Positions 24,801 through 32,904 of a stretch of 64,000 bases of DNA are shown piece by piece. The translations under genes and the position numbers were made by a program. Numbering within the stretch: the first letter of the stretch is position 1; the number at the start of each line of letters is the position of its first letter. This DNA is from an uncultured Alphaproteobacteria bacterium. GTDB taxonomy: Bacteria; Pseudomonadota; Alphaproteobacteria; Caulobacterales; Parvularculaceae. The notes beneath the pieces are model-generated. The model did no database searches. It was not told where the DNA came from and saw only the letters and a program-made list of their open reading frames with translations. The stretch lies in NCBI GenBank assembly GCA_902826095.1, contig CADEDN010000007.1, forward strand, positions 62,001-126,000, read 5' to 3'.

Positions 24801-25316
24801 GCCGGCCGCTTCTTCAAGCAGGCGCCGGCGGTTTTGCGGCTTGGCGCTGATCAGTTCCGAAATCTGCCCCTGCCGGACCAGGGACGGCGAATTCGCGCCG
24901 GTCGAGGCGTCGGCGAACAAAAGCTGCACGTCCTTGGCGCGCACTTCCTTCGAATTGATGCGGTAGATCGACTGCGTTCCTTCATCCTTGTTGAGGATGC
25001 GGCGGGACACTTCGATGACGTCGCTGTCGTTGAATTCCGCCGGCGCCGAGCGGTCGGCATTGTCCAGCGTCAAAATGACTTCCGCCCAATTGCGGGCCGG
25101 GCGCATCGAGGTGCCGGCGAAAATGACGTCGCCCATGCCGTCGCCGCGCAAGGCTTTCGCGGATGTCGCGCCCATGACCCAGCGCAGGGCTTCGAGCAGG
25201 TTCGATTTCCCGCAGCCATTCGGGCCGACGACGCCGGTAAGGCCGTCGCGAATTTCAAGGTCGGTCGGTTCGACGAACGACTTGAAACCGACCAGACGAA
25301 GATTCGTAAATTTCAC
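21849..25316 (-). CDS. smc: Chromosome segregation protein SMC
   Basis: The 1155-residue product is a full-length SMC ATPase. It has Walker A GPNGCGKSN at 31-39, long Ala/Glu/Arg coiled coils, a hinge near the middle, the signature LMSGGEQ near residue 1052 and Walker B VCVLDEVDAPLDD near 1075. It would act with ScpAB in chromosome compaction and segregation. The start is taken at a GTG (25316) giving the family N-terminus VKFTNLRLVGFKSF. The frame is open further up but unrelated. Its last 38 codons are duplicated at 20754-20870, so the present C-terminus may be a recombined version. Confidence 0.95.
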   Translation of the reverse strand: MKFTNLRLVGFKSFVEPTDLEIRDGLTGVVGPNGCGKSNLLEALRWVMGATSAKALRGDGMGDVIFAGTSMRPARNWAEVILTLDNADRSAPAEFNDSDVIEVSRRILNKDEGTQSIYRINSKEVRAKDVQLLFADASTGANSPSLVRQGQISELISAKPQNRRRLLEEAAGITGLHSRRHEAELRLRAAEQNLSRLDDVIGELENQKQALARQARQATRYRNLSGDIRRAEAAAAFLRWKEAVDARDAAGSHLQEIAALIEETARVAANASTAQAGAHEALDPLRLEEAKAAAGLHRLTVARENLDEEAARADAEIRRLAAEIDRLSDDLDREKALRADADDAVATLNREAEGLKEREAAEKSRIEAARARLDAANDAVRAAETVFEEKSAEAADVDARRRAIAGAIEAAERRLQKALSQIAQLAEERGRIEPTREQADALEAATARFVASEEAARAAEAAFHRAEEERAAAEANETAVRQPRHKADQSLSEIRAECDALRRVLSSQTDGDWPSLIQAVDVEPGYENALAAALGDDLFAALDHSAPAYWSGRQGEAAASDLPSGVAPLARFVAAPAALALRLAMVGVVDEEQGARLAAALSPGQRLVSRKGDLWRWDGFVARAEAKTAAAIRLEQRNRLHQLEKDLGVAKERAAAAAQTHDGAQAELQRSQSIERDARSLFAEARRALDAARTRQADLERDHERATTRLASIAEALGLASADRDETNADLCAAREEKTRLPDASLIAEGVGAAREAAARARAEATEARAAHNDLAREAEMRARRIDEIIRERSVWATRGETAASRLAEIAGRHEIATSAQETALKAPAMIEEKRALLLDHIAEAEKARSAAGDALAVALTRAQEADRAARIADNAAAEAREARARLEAQSEAAIARVEEAAALAHETCNATPEELPAIAEFKVGAELPPRSEIDARLDRYKRERENLGGVNLRADEEMQEVSQRLEELTREREDCDGAIRKLRAAIGNLNREARERLNAAFETVNRNFSSLFTRLFNGGQAELRLIDSEDVLEAGLEIYASPPGKKLASMSLMSGGEQALTATALIFAVFMANPAPVCVLDEVDAPLDDANTERFCRLLEEMAKETATRFLIITHSALTMSRMSRLFGVTMVERGVSQLVSVDLHKAEQLAAAE

Positions 25317-25493
25317 GACAAGAATCTCACGACAAGGACCCCGACGACCGCGGAAACCGCCCGCCATTGCGCGCGGCGACCGCCCGAAGCAAGTCACCGA
25401 GCGCCGATTCTCCGGACGGAGCAATTTTGCGCGCGCCCCTGTGGAGAAATGACCAAAGGCGTATGAGCGAAATGTTACGCAACAAAATTCCTT

Positions 25494-26162
25494 TTAGGCG
25501 CCTGCTTTTTCCACAGCGTCCGCGACCAGCTTCTCGAATTCTTCCTTCGTCTTGTAGGTCATCTTTTCGCCGTTGAGGATGAATTGCGGCGTGCCGGTGA
25601 CGTCGTATTTCTCCATGCCTTCCTTGGCGTTCTTGTTGATGATGTCGACAAGTTCCTTGCGCTGCAGGCAGGCGTCGAGGGCCGCTTCGTCCATGCCGGC
25701 CTGCGCGACGATCTTCACCAGTTCCTCGCGCGGATTGTCCTTGATCCAGGTCTGCTGGCCGCGAAAGAGGGCGTCGGTGATCAGGAAATAGGCCTCGGGC
25801 CCGCCGGCCTTGTCGGCGGCGCAGCGCGCCAGCACGGAGCCGATCAGCGAATAATTGGCGGGGCTTGTCGGGAACTCGCGAAAGATCAGCTTCACCTTGC
25901 CGGTCGCGATGTATTTCTCCTTGATCCCGGGCATCACCTGTTCGTTGAAGGCGGCGCAATGCGGGCAGGTGACCGAGGCGTATTCGATCAGGGTGACTTT
26001 CGCCTTCGGGTCGCCAAGGACCATGTCGGTCGCCGCGATCTCGGCGCCTTTGGCTGACGTCGCCGCGGGTTTGGCGTCGCCGGCCTTCGCCGCTTCCGGC
26101 GAGGCGTTGCCGCAGGCGGCGAGGATGAACGGGGCGGCGGTCAACAGGGCGCGGAATTTCAT
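25494..26162 (-). CDS. DsbA-family thioredoxin-like lipoprotein
   Basis: The 222-residue product has a signal with lipobox ending at Cys17 (ILAAC), then a DsbA/DsbG-like fold with active site CPHC at 66-69 (YASVTCPHCAAF) and the cis-proline TGTPQF near residue 193. It resembles the alphaproteobacterial DsbA-like oxidoreductases annotated as thioredoxin-domain proteins encoded next to smc. It probably catalyses disulfide exchange in the periplasm. The start at 26162 is set by the signal peptide. Confidence 0.9.
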   Translation of the reverse strand: MKFRALLTAAPFILAACGNASPEAAKAGDAKPAATSAKGAEIAATDMVLGDPKAKVTLIEYASVTCPHCAAFNEQVMPGIKEKYIATGKVKLIFREFPTSPANYSLIGSVLARCAADKAGGPEAYFLITDALFRGQQTWIKDNPREELVKIVAQAGMDEAALDACLQRKELVDIINKNAKEGMEKYDVTGTPQFILNGEKMTYKTKEEFEKLVADAVEKAGA

Positions 26163-26303
26163 GTGAATACCTTTCGGGGTCGGCTGGAGATCCGGACATC
26201 CCGGTCCCGCCATTTTTCCCTAAATCGCAGAGGCCTCGCGCCCAATCAAGGTTGCTCTAAAGAATCGAGGTTTTGTGAAGCCGCCAGCGACAATGCGGTG
26301 GGA

Positions 26304-26735
26304 TCAGCCGGTCCTGAATCGGGAAAGACCGCCGCGCGCCGTCGGGGCGGCGGGGCCCTGGATGACGGCGATCCGCGCGATCGAGCCCGGCCCGAAATAG
26401 TCGTTCAGCCGGCGGCGCAGCATTTCCGAACTGAATTCGACCGTCGCCGCCGCCGCGCCATGGGGAACGATGACTTCGAGCGTCCGTCCCTCGCGCCCGC
26501 CGGTGAGGCGCCCGGGCCGGCAAAGCCGCGCAAGGTCAGGCCCGGCAAGGCTCGGCCAGCGGGCGATCAGCTCCGGATCGACGAACCGCGTCTTGCGGGC
26601 GAGGTCGGCGAGAATATCCGCCGAGAACCGGGAGAGCGCGGGCGCCGAGGCCCTCGCCGCGCGGGTCGGCGGGGGAAGGCCGTCGCGAAGGGGCGGGCGG
26701 TTGAGGAGCCGGTTGAGGAGACGGGGGGATTTCAT
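26304..26735 (-). CDS. DUF721 (DciA-like) protein
   Basis: The 143-residue product has the DUF721 layout. VDPELIARWPSLAGPDLARLCRP corresponds to the conserved W..(V/A)G..LA motif, followed by a beta-rich LEVIVPHGAAAATVEF. DciA proteins in other bacteria load or recruit the replicative helicase. The start at 26735 is an ATG at the edge of the divergent mutY promoter. Much of the longer open frame upstream is an antisense shadow of mutY. It stands before the DsbA-like and smc genes on the same strand, a common alphaproteobacterial order. Confidence 0.82.
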   Translation of the reverse strand: MKSPRLLNRLLNRPPLRDGLPPPTRAARASAPALSRFSADILADLARKTRFVDPELIARWPSLAGPDLARLCRPGRLTGGREGRTLEVIVPHGAAAATVEFSSEMLRRRLNDYFGPGSIARIAVIQGPAAPTARGGLSRFRTG

Positions 26736-26765
26736 CGCCGCCGAACCTAGCATAAGCGCGCGAGA

Positions 26766-27905
26766 ATGTCCGCGATCCCGAGAGCGCTTCTCAAATGGTA
26801 CGACGCCAACGCGCGCGATCTGCCTTGGCGGGTCGGGCCGCAGGCGCGGCAGGCCGGCGCGACGCCAGACGCCTATCGCGTCTGGCTTTCCGAGATCATG
26901 CTGCAGCAGACGACGGTCGCGACCGTCCGCACGCGGTTTGGCGCGTTCATCGAGCGCTGGCCGACGATCGGGGCGATGGCGGCGGCGCCGCTCGACGAGG
27001 TGCTGGGCGAATGGGCAGGGCTTGGCTATTACGCCCGCGCGCGCAATCTCCACAAATGCGCGATGACGGTCGCGGCGCAAGGCGGCTTTCCGGATAGCGA
27101 GAAAGGCCTTCTCCAGCTCCCCGGCGTCGGCGCCTATACGGCGGCGGCGATCGCGGCGATCGCGTTCGACCGAAGGGCTGTCGTCATCGACGGCAATATC
27201 GAGCGCGTCACCGCGCGGCTCTTCGCCGTCGAAACGCCGTTGCCTAAAGCGAAGGCGGAACTGAAGGCGGCGATCGGCGCGGTCTGGCCGAAGAAGCGCT
27301 CGGGCGATTTTGCGCAAGGCTTGATGGATTTGGGCGCCATGGTCTGCACGCCGCGCGCGCCGAAATGCCTTTTATGTCCGCTCACGGATCATTGCGCCGC
27401 GCGCGCCAGGGGAATCGCTGAAAGCCTGCCGGCGAAGGCGAAGAAGGCGGCAAAGCCGACGCGGCGCGGCGTCGCTTACGCGCTCGTCAACGCCAAAGGC
27501 GAGATGCTGTTTGAGCGCCGGCCGGACAGGGGCCTCCTCGGCGGGATGCTGGGATTGCCGGGGACGGCGTGGGTGGCGACCAACCCTCTCCTGCGTGCGG
27601 GGTCGGGCCATGCGTCCGACGGTGGCGCGAAGCGCCGGGTGAAGGGATCGCCTTTGGAAGACGCCCCCTCACCCCCAGCCCCTCTCCCGCAAGCGGGAGA
27701 GGGGAGCGTTTGGCGCCATGCTGGAACCGTCACCCACACATTCACGCATTTCCACCTCGAACTCGATGTGATGACGGCGAAGGCGCCGAGATCATTCAAG
27801 GCGACGGACGGCCGGCAATGGCTGAGGCCGGAGGCAGCGCGCTTGCCGACGGTTATGAAAAAGGCGACCGTCGTCGCCGTCGCAAATGGGAAGATGACGA
27901 CATGA
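26766..27905 (+). CDS. mutY: A/G-specific adenine DNA glycosylase with an inserted repeat
   Basis: The 379-residue product is MutY, which removes adenine opposite 8-oxoguanine. Visible are WLSEIMLQQTTV, the helix-hairpin-helix LQLPGVGAYTAAAI with the catalytic Asp in VVIDGNIERV, the four-Cys iron-sulfur loop (CTPRAPKCLLCPLTDHC), and the C-terminal NUDIX-like domain with GTVTHTFTHFHLEL. Between GLPGTAW and WRHAG about 42 residues (KRRVKGSPLEDAPSPPAPL among them) derive from a palindromic genomic repeat kept in frame. The stop overlaps the next ATG (ATGA). Confidence 0.94.
   Translation: MSAIPRALLKWYDANARDLPWRVGPQARQAGATPDAYRVWLSEIMLQQTTVATVRTRFGAFIERWPTIGAMAAAPLDEVLGEWAGLGYYARARNLHKCAMTVAAQGGFPDSEKGLLQLPGVGAYTAAAIAAIAFDRRAVVIDGNIERVTARLFAVETPLPKAKAELKAAIGAVWPKKRSGDFAQGLMDLGAMVCTPRAPKCLLCPLTDHCAARARGIAESLPAKAKKAAKPTRRGVAYALVNAKGEMLFERRPDRGLLGGMLGLPGTAWVATNPLLRAGSGHASDGGAKRRVKGSPLEDAPSPPAPLPQAGEGSVWRHAGTVTHTFTHFHLELDVMTAKAPRSFKATDGRQWLRPEAARLPTVMKKATVVAVANGKMTT
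27582..27706 (+). repeat. Palindromic repeat inserted in frame within mutY
   Basis: The segment contains a perfect 12-bp inverted repeat CCCCTCTCCCGC/GCGGGAGAGGGG (27679-27690 with 27693-27704) preceded by CCCCCTCACCCCCAG. The same sequence type appears between genes at about 31903-31936. No stop is introduced and the reading frame continues into the NUDIX-like domain. The left boundary is approximate. Confidence 0.75.
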
Positions 27906-28645
27906 ACAAGATGATGGCGATGATCGTCGCGGCGCTCACGCATTTCACCGCCGCGCATGCCGGAAACGAGGGAGACTACCTCTACCGGATCGAGACCATC
28001 CGCGCGGCGCCCGGAAAGCTGGAGGCGTTGCTGAACTGGGCGGCTTCCGCGCGCGACGCCGGCTATTTCGAGGCGGCCGGGTCGCCCTATCCGTTCGTCA
28101 TGCGGCACAGCCAGGGCGACCAGTGGGATCTCCTCGTCATCCTGCCGATGGAAAGCTGGGCCGCCTATTACTCGAAAGCGAGGGTGAAAAAGCGGGAAGC
28201 CGCTGCCAAGACGCATTCCGCCCTCATCGAGTCCCAGGTGGGTCTGATCGCATTTGAAGAGGATTTGTTCGCCTACGGACCGCCGCTGAATGAGCTTGAA
28301 AGCGCCCATGCGGCGAACGGTCTTTTCCATATCGAGATGTTTGCGGCGGCGCCGGGGAAAGAGAGCGAACTCTTCGAGCAGCGCCGCATGGAGAACGCCT
28401 ATCTCGCCGCGACCGGTCAAACGACCAACATGATTTTCCGGCGCGCCAACGGTTCCGACATCGACGTCTTCACCATCGGTTTTCACAAGAGCCTTGAGGC
28501 GTTCGCCGCGACCGCCCCTGCGAGCGACGACGAAAGGGAAGCGGCGGCGAAAGCCGTCGGCTTCAAGGATCGCGCCGATATTTCCTTCTACCTCCGCTCG
28601 CTGATTGCGAGCCATCACGACACGCTCGCGACAAAGGTCGAATAG
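27902..28645 (+). CDS. Secreted tandem dimeric-alpha/beta-barrel-like hypothetical protein
   Basis: The 247-residue product has a signal peptide (MMAMIVAALTHFTAAHAG) and two similar halves. Each opens with a strand of the type LYRIETIRAAPGKLE or LFHIEMFAAAPGKESE, which recalls the NIPSNAP/ABM dimeric alpha-beta barrel pattern. Function is unknown. The ATG overlaps the mutY stop (ATGA), so it is probably co-transcribed; no functional link to base-excision repair is evident. Confidence 0.65.
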   Translation: MNKMMAMIVAALTHFTAAHAGNEGDYLYRIETIRAAPGKLEALLNWAASARDAGYFEAAGSPYPFVMRHSQGDQWDLLVILPMESWAAYYSKARVKKREAAAKTHSALIESQVGLIAFEEDLFAYGPPLNELESAHAANGLFHIEMFAAAPGKESELFEQRRMENAYLAATGQTTNMIFRRANGSDIDVFTIGFHKSLEAFAATAPASDDEREAAAKAVGFKDRADISFYLRSLIASHHDTLATKVE

Positions 28646-28659
28646 AATTGGGGCATGCA

Positions 28660-29796
28660 ATGGCGCTCATGAAGCCGGACCGCCGGGCGTTGATCGCCGG
28701 CGTCGCCTGCCTCGCCGCATTGCCGGCGGCGCCCGCCTTCGCGAAGAAGCGGAAGCGCCGGCTCGTCATCAACGCGCTTGGCGGGCTCGGCGATCCGAAT
28801 GGCGGGGAATTCGGCGAAAAGGAAATCGCCGCGCATTTCCTGTTCGAGCGGTCGATCGAGGATGCGCGCGCGGCAGGCCTTGCGGCGACCAATCTGACGC
28901 TCGGCTATGTCTTCGGCGAGGGCGATCCCTTCGTCTCGACGATCGAGGACATCGCCTGGTGGAACGAGGCGATCCGCCTGCGGCCGGGCCAGCTCCTCAA
29001 GATCCTCACGGCGGAAGACATTCGCGCCGCGCACAAGAAGAACCTCGCTGGAGTGATCTACGGCTTTCAAAGCTCCGACATGTTCGCGGGCGAGGCCTCG
29101 CGCGCCAGCATCTTCGCCGATCTTGGCGTGCGCGTCTGTCAGCTCACCTACAATCTTCGCTCAGCCGCCGGCGACGGCGCGCTTGTCGCGGAGAACAAGG
29201 GCCTCACCGATTTCGGGCGCGACCTTGTCGCGGCGCTGAACGAGAAGCGCCTGCTCGTCGACCTCAGCCATGGCGGGGAAAAGACGACGATCGACGCGAT
29301 TGCGGCGTCAACGGCGCCGATCGCCATCACCCATACGGGCTGCGCGGCGCTCGCGCCGCATCCGAGAAATCGCGGCGACGCGGAACTGCGCGCGCTCGCC
29401 GACAAGGGCGGCGTCGCCGGGATTTATTTCATGCCGTATCTTTCGCCCGGCCGTCAGCATAGGGCGGCGGACGTCGTCGCCCACATCGAACATGCGGTGA
29501 AAATCATGGGCGAGGATCATGTCGGGATCGGCAATGACGGCTTCGTCACCCCAATCGACAACATGCCGGAATTTCTGAAAGCGCATCGCGCGGATGTCGA
29601 AAACCGGAAAAAGCTCGGCGTCGGCGCGCCCGGCGAGTCTGCGGACATCATCACCGTGCCGCCCGATCTGATGGGCAGGGCGCAGTTTGAAAAACTCGCC
29701 GGGCTCCTCGCCGCGCGCGGATTTCCGGAAGCGCGGATCGACAAGGTGCTCGGCGGGAATTTTCTGCGATTGTTCGGCGAGGTTTGGGGGAGTTAG
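28660..29796 (+). CDS. Membrane dipeptidase (M19)-like protein with altered metal site
   Basis: The 378-residue product has a twin-arginine-like signal (DRRALIAGVACLAALPA) and the M19 renal-dipeptidase fold. GVIYGFQSSDMF, LLVDLSHGGEKTTIDA and PIAITHTGCAAL supply the two conserved histidines, and HVGIGNDGFV matches the late GSDFDG region. The N-terminal DGHNDL metal motif is missing: the aligned segment reads VINALGGLGDPN. M19 relatives with this change exist but are poorly characterised, so peptidase activity is uncertain. An ATG at 28669 is an alternative start. Confidence 0.8.
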   Translation: MALMKPDRRALIAGVACLAALPAAPAFAKKRKRRLVINALGGLGDPNGGEFGEKEIAAHFLFERSIEDARAAGLAATNLTLGYVFGEGDPFVSTIEDIAWWNEAIRLRPGQLLKILTAEDIRAAHKKNLAGVIYGFQSSDMFAGEASRASIFADLGVRVCQLTYNLRSAAGDGALVAENKGLTDFGRDLVAALNEKRLLVDLSHGGEKTTIDAIAASTAPIAITHTGCAALAPHPRNRGDAELRALADKGGVAGIYFMPYLSPGRQHRAADVVAHIEHAVKIMGEDHVGIGNDGFVTPIDNMPEFLKAHRADVENRKKLGVGAPGESADIITVPPDLMGRAQFEKLAGLLAARGFPEARIDKVLGGNFLRLFGEVWGS

Positions 29797-29801
29797 CGCC
29801 C

Positions 29802-29950
29802 CGCCTTTCCTCCCCCGTTTACGGGGGAGGTGGTCGCGAAGCGACCGGAGGGGGTGAGTCACAGCGACTTGGCTCGCCGATCGAACGCCCCCCTCAGTCA
29901 CGCCGCTTCACGCCGCGACAGCTCCCCCGCTTCGCGGGGGAGCAAAGGCG
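29802..29950. repeat. Repeat family A, copy 1 (149 bp, CGCCTTT/AAAGGCG ends)
   Basis: The element begins 5 bp after the dipeptidase-like stop. It has 7-bp terminal inverted repeats CGCCTTT/AAAGGCG and two internal hairpins built on CTCCCCCG...CGGGGGAG, plus the phrase CCCCCTCAGTCACG. The rest of this 481-bp gene-free region (29797-30277) holds a 45-bp segment shared with 31987-32030 (GGCTGGTTATCCGA) and the 135-bp element at 30058. Confidence 0.85.
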
Positions 29951-30057
29951 GAGTATCGCTGGCTGGTTATCCGAGGGCGGATCGGTTCTGAGAAGAACTG
30001 ATACCAAGTTGCACTGAGTCCAACTCATTCGGCGAGGATCCCTTCTGCTTTTGAAAG

Positions 30058-30192
30058 TGTCATCCCGGGCGCGCTGCAACACGTAGTGTTGCGGCGCAGA
30101 CCCGGGACGGCGTGCAGCCGAGGGCCCGAAACTGCGCGGGATCCCGGGTCTGCGCAGCGGCATTGTCATGCCGCAGCGCGCCCGGGATGACA
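30058..30192. repeat. 135-bp MITE-like element, copy 1 (20-bp perfect terminal inverted repeats)
   Basis: The ends TGTCATCCCGGGCGCGCTGC and its exact reverse complement bracket 95 bp. Inside is a CAACAC...GTGTTG hairpin and CGCAGACCCGGGA / TCCCGGGTCTGCG arms. A second copy of the same 135-bp length lies at 34457-34591. It has no coding capacity. It lies between convergent genes. Confidence 0.9.
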
Positions 30193-30277
30193 CGGTTTTC
30201 TCCTTTGAAGAGGTCCCGGAAACAGGAACGTCATGAGTCTTCTTCAACGCAACTTTGTATGAGTCTGGAGCGGGCGG

Positions 30278-31792
30278 TCATGATAACGCCGCCATCCCCG
30301 CAAACTCGCAGAGCAACATGCGCGTATCCCTCGGGTCGATGATGTCCTCGATCAGAAACTGCTCCGCGGTGCGGAAGGGCGAAGTGACGGCGTGCAATCT
30401 CGCCTTGATTTTCGAAAGCTCCGCCGCCGGATCATCCGATTTTAAAAGCTCGGCCTTGTAGGCGACTTCGGCGCCGCCCTCCATCGGGAGAGAGCCCCAG
30501 TCGCCGGACGGCCAGGCGAAGCGGTATTGAAAGCGCGTGTGGTTCGACATCGCGGCGCCGGCGACGCCATAGGCCTTGCGGATGATGATTGTCGCCCAGG
30601 GGATTGTCGCCTTGTAGATCGCGTTCATCGCGTCGACGCCCCGGCGGATCGTTCCTGCTTTTTCCGCTTCCAATCCGATCATGAAGCCCGGATTGTCGAC
30701 AAGGTGGATGACGGGGAGGCGGAAGAGTTCGGCGAGCCCCACAAACCGCCGCGCCTTGTCCGAAGCGTCCGCCGTCCATGAGCCGCCGAGAAAGGTCGGA
30801 TCGCTCGCCAGCACTGCGACCGGCCAGCCGTCAAACCGCGCGAAGGCCGTGATGACCGAGCGTCCCCAGCGCGCGCCCATTTCAAAGACGCTTTCCCTGT
30901 CCGCGACCGCGTCAATGATCTTCCGCATCGAATAGACCTGTTTGGCGTCGTGCGGCACGATCGAGAGCAGGGCCTCCTCGCGGCGGTGGACCGGATCGTG
31001 ATTGATGGCGCGCGCCGCGCGTTCTTTTCTTGAGGAGGGGAGGTAGGAGAGGAATGCGCGCGCCCGCGCGAAGGCTTCCTTTTCGCTTTCCGCCTCGTCG
31101 TCGATGACGCCGTTCCTCGCATGGATGTCGGCGCCGCCGAGCGCCTCGTTCGACATCGCCGCCTCGCCGATGCCTTCGGCGACTTTCGGGCCGGCGGTGA
31201 AAACCTGCGCGATCCCCTTCACCATCACCGAATAATGGCTGGCGACAAGGCGCGCGGCGCCGAGCCCTGCGCAGGGCCCAAGCGCCAGCGCCACAACCGG
31301 AACCGTTTCGAGATTCCTGACGACATGCTCCCAGCCCGGAACGAAGGGCACATAGGTGAAGCCGAGTTGTTCAAGACTTCTGACCGAGCCGCCGCCGCCG
31401 GTGCCGTCGATCATGCGGATGAGCGGCAGGCCCATCTCATGCGCCATCTGCTCGGCCATCGCGAATTTGCGATGAATGGCGGCGTCCGCCGCGCCGCCCC
31501 TGACGGTGAAATCATCGGCGCTCGCGACGACATTGCGGCCGTTGATCCGCCCACGGCCGAAGATGAAATTCGACGCCGTGAAATCCTCAAGGCTTCCGTC
31601 GTCGGCGTATTTTCCTTTGCCGGCGATCTTGCCGATCTCGCGGAAGGAGCCGTGATCGAGGAGCGCGTCGAGCCGCTCGCGCGCATTGAGTTTTCCGCGG
31701 CTCTTCTGGCGGGCGAGCTTTTCCGCGCCGCCCATTTTCTCGGCGAGCGCCTGGCGGCGGCGAAGCTCTTCGAGTTCTTTCTCCCAGGACAT
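30278..31792 (-). CDS. Acyl-CoA carboxylase, carboxyltransferase (beta) subunit
   Basis: The 504-residue product is a biotin-dependent carboxyltransferase of the propionyl/methylcrotonyl/acetyl-CoA family. It shows KLNARERLDALLDHGSF, the crotonase-type oxyanion turns GGGGSVRSLEQ and GPCAGLGAARL, and a C-terminal half with HLVDNPGFMIGLEAE and KAYGVAGAAMSNH. It should transfer CO2 from carboxybiotin to an acyl-CoA. No biotin carboxylase or carrier gene adjoins it, so its substrate is open. The start at 31792 (MSWEKELEELRRR) is based on family length. Confidence 0.9.
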   Translation of the reverse strand: MSWEKELEELRRRQALAEKMGGAEKLARQKSRGKLNARERLDALLDHGSFREIGKIAGKGKYADDGSLEDFTASNFIFGRGRINGRNVVASADDFTVRGGAADAAIHRKFAMAEQMAHEMGLPLIRMIDGTGGGGSVRSLEQLGFTYVPFVPGWEHVVRNLETVPVVALALGPCAGLGAARLVASHYSVMVKGIAQVFTAGPKVAEGIGEAAMSNEALGGADIHARNGVIDDEAESEKEAFARARAFLSYLPSSRKERAARAINHDPVHRREEALLSIVPHDAKQVYSMRKIIDAVADRESVFEMGARWGRSVITAFARFDGWPVAVLASDPTFLGGSWTADASDKARRFVGLAELFRLPVIHLVDNPGFMIGLEAEKAGTIRRGVDAMNAIYKATIPWATIIIRKAYGVAGAAMSNHTRFQYRFAWPSGDWGSLPMEGGAEVAYKAELLKSDDPAAELSKIKARLHAVTSPFRTAEQFLIEDIIDPRDTRMLLCEFAGMAALS

Positions 31793-31835
31793 GGCGCGAT
31801 CATTCGCCCAGCGCCGGTTGGGGCGCAAGTGAGCC

Positions 31836-31986
31836 GTCCCCCTCAGTCACGCTTCGCGCGTCAGCTCCCCCGCCAGCGCAGGGCGATCGCAGATGGTGCG
31901 CCCCCCTCTCCCGCTTGCGGGAGAGGGCAGGGTGAGGGGGCGTGAGGCATGCGCTTTGCTCCCCGCTTCACGGAGGATCAAAGGCG
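31836..31986. repeat. Repeat family A-related cluster upstream of the carboxyltransferase
   Basis: The 266-bp gap 31793-32058 is mostly repeats. CCCCCTCAGTCACG plus a CTCCCCCG hairpin is followed by the CCCTCTCCCGCTTGCGGGAGA palindrome of the mutY-insert type. It ends in ATCAAAGGCG and then the GGCTGGTTATCCGA segment also found at 29957. It looks like a degenerate composite of family A. No gene is seen in the gap. Confidence 0.7.
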
Positions 31987-32058
31987 AACCGTCGCTGGCT
32001 GGTTATCCGAAGGCGGATCGGTCTTTCGAGGGCGTTGTCAGCGACGCAGACGGGGGGG

Positions 32059-32904
32059 TCAATCAATAAAATCCAGCCCCAGATCGAGGCTCGGCGCCGA
32101 ATGGGTGATCGCGCCCGAGGAGATGACGTCGACGCCGGTTTTGGCGATCGCGCCGACGCTGTCGAGGGTGACGCCGCCCGAGGCTTCAAGGATCGCGCGG
32201 CCCTTGTTGAGCGCGACGGCGAGGCGAAGATCGTCCAAGGACATGTTGTCGAGAAGGATGATGCGCGCGCCGTGTTCGAGCGCTTCTTCCATCTGTTCGA
32301 GGGTTTCAACTTCAATCTCGATCGCGGTCATGTGGCCGACGGCTTCTTTCGCGGCGCGCATCGCTTCGGCGACGCCGCCGGCGGCGACGATGTGGTTGTC
32401 TTTGATCATCACCGCGTCATAGAGGCCGAAACGGTGATTGACGCCGCCGCCGCAGCGGACCGCGTATTTTTCAAAGGCTCGAATGCCTGGCGTCGTCTTC
32501 CGCGTGCAGGCGATTTTCGCGCGCGTGCCGGCGACAGCTTCGACATAATGCGCGGTCAATGTCGCGACCCCTGAAAGCCGGCCGAGAAAATTCAGCGCCA
32601 CGCGCTCCGCGGTCAAGATGCCGCGCGCCGGCCCTTCGATCCGCATCAATGCGTCGCCGTCGTCGACGCGCGCGCCGTCGCCATTTTGGATTTTCACCTC
32701 GATGTCGCGATCGACAAGCCGGAAGGCGGCGAGCGCGAGATCAACGCCGGCGACGACGCCGGGGCGGCGGGAAGACAAGGTCGCGCGGCTCTCGGCGTTC
32801 GCCGGGATGCAGGCGGCGCTCGTTATGTCGCCGGCGTCGCCAAGGTCCTCGGCGAGCGCGCGTTTGACCGCGTCCTCGATCAAAAATGCCGGAAGCCGCG
32901 TCAT
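32059..32904 (-). CDS. nadC: Nicotinate-nucleotide pyrophosphorylase (carboxylating)
   Basis: The 281-residue product is quinolinate phosphoribosyltransferase, forming nicotinate mononucleotide from quinolinate and PRPP. It shows LAEDLGDAGDITSAACIP, ERVALNFLGRLSGVATLT, CTRKTTPGIRAFEKYAV and KDNHI, with a C-terminal LEASGGVTLDSVGA. Its ATG overlaps the nadB stop (ATGA), giving tight coupling. It completes the nadA-orf90-nadB-nadC set for de novo NAD synthesis from aspartate. Confidence 0.96.
   Translation of the reverse strand: MTRLPAFLIEDAVKRALAEDLGDAGDITSAACIPANAESRATLSSRRPGVVAGVDLALAAFRLVDRDIEVKIQNGDGARVDDGDALMRIEGPARGILTAERVALNFLGRLSGVATLTAHYVEAVAGTRAKIACTRKTTPGIRAFEKYAVRCGGGVNHRFGLYDAVMIKDNHIVAAGGVAEAMRAAKEAVGHMTAIEIEVETLEQMEEALEHGARIILLDNMSLDDLRLAVALNKGRAILEASGGVTLDSVGAIAKTGVDVISSGAITHSAPSLDLGLDFID

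Noticed and set aside
23685-25466. 593-codon plus-strand frame
   Set aside because: It is an antisense shadow of the smc N-terminal half and coiled coil, with low-complexity Arg/Ala content.
26736-27317. Long upstream extension of the DUF721 frame
   Set aside because: It is antisense to mutY, and the family match starts only at the ATG at 26735.
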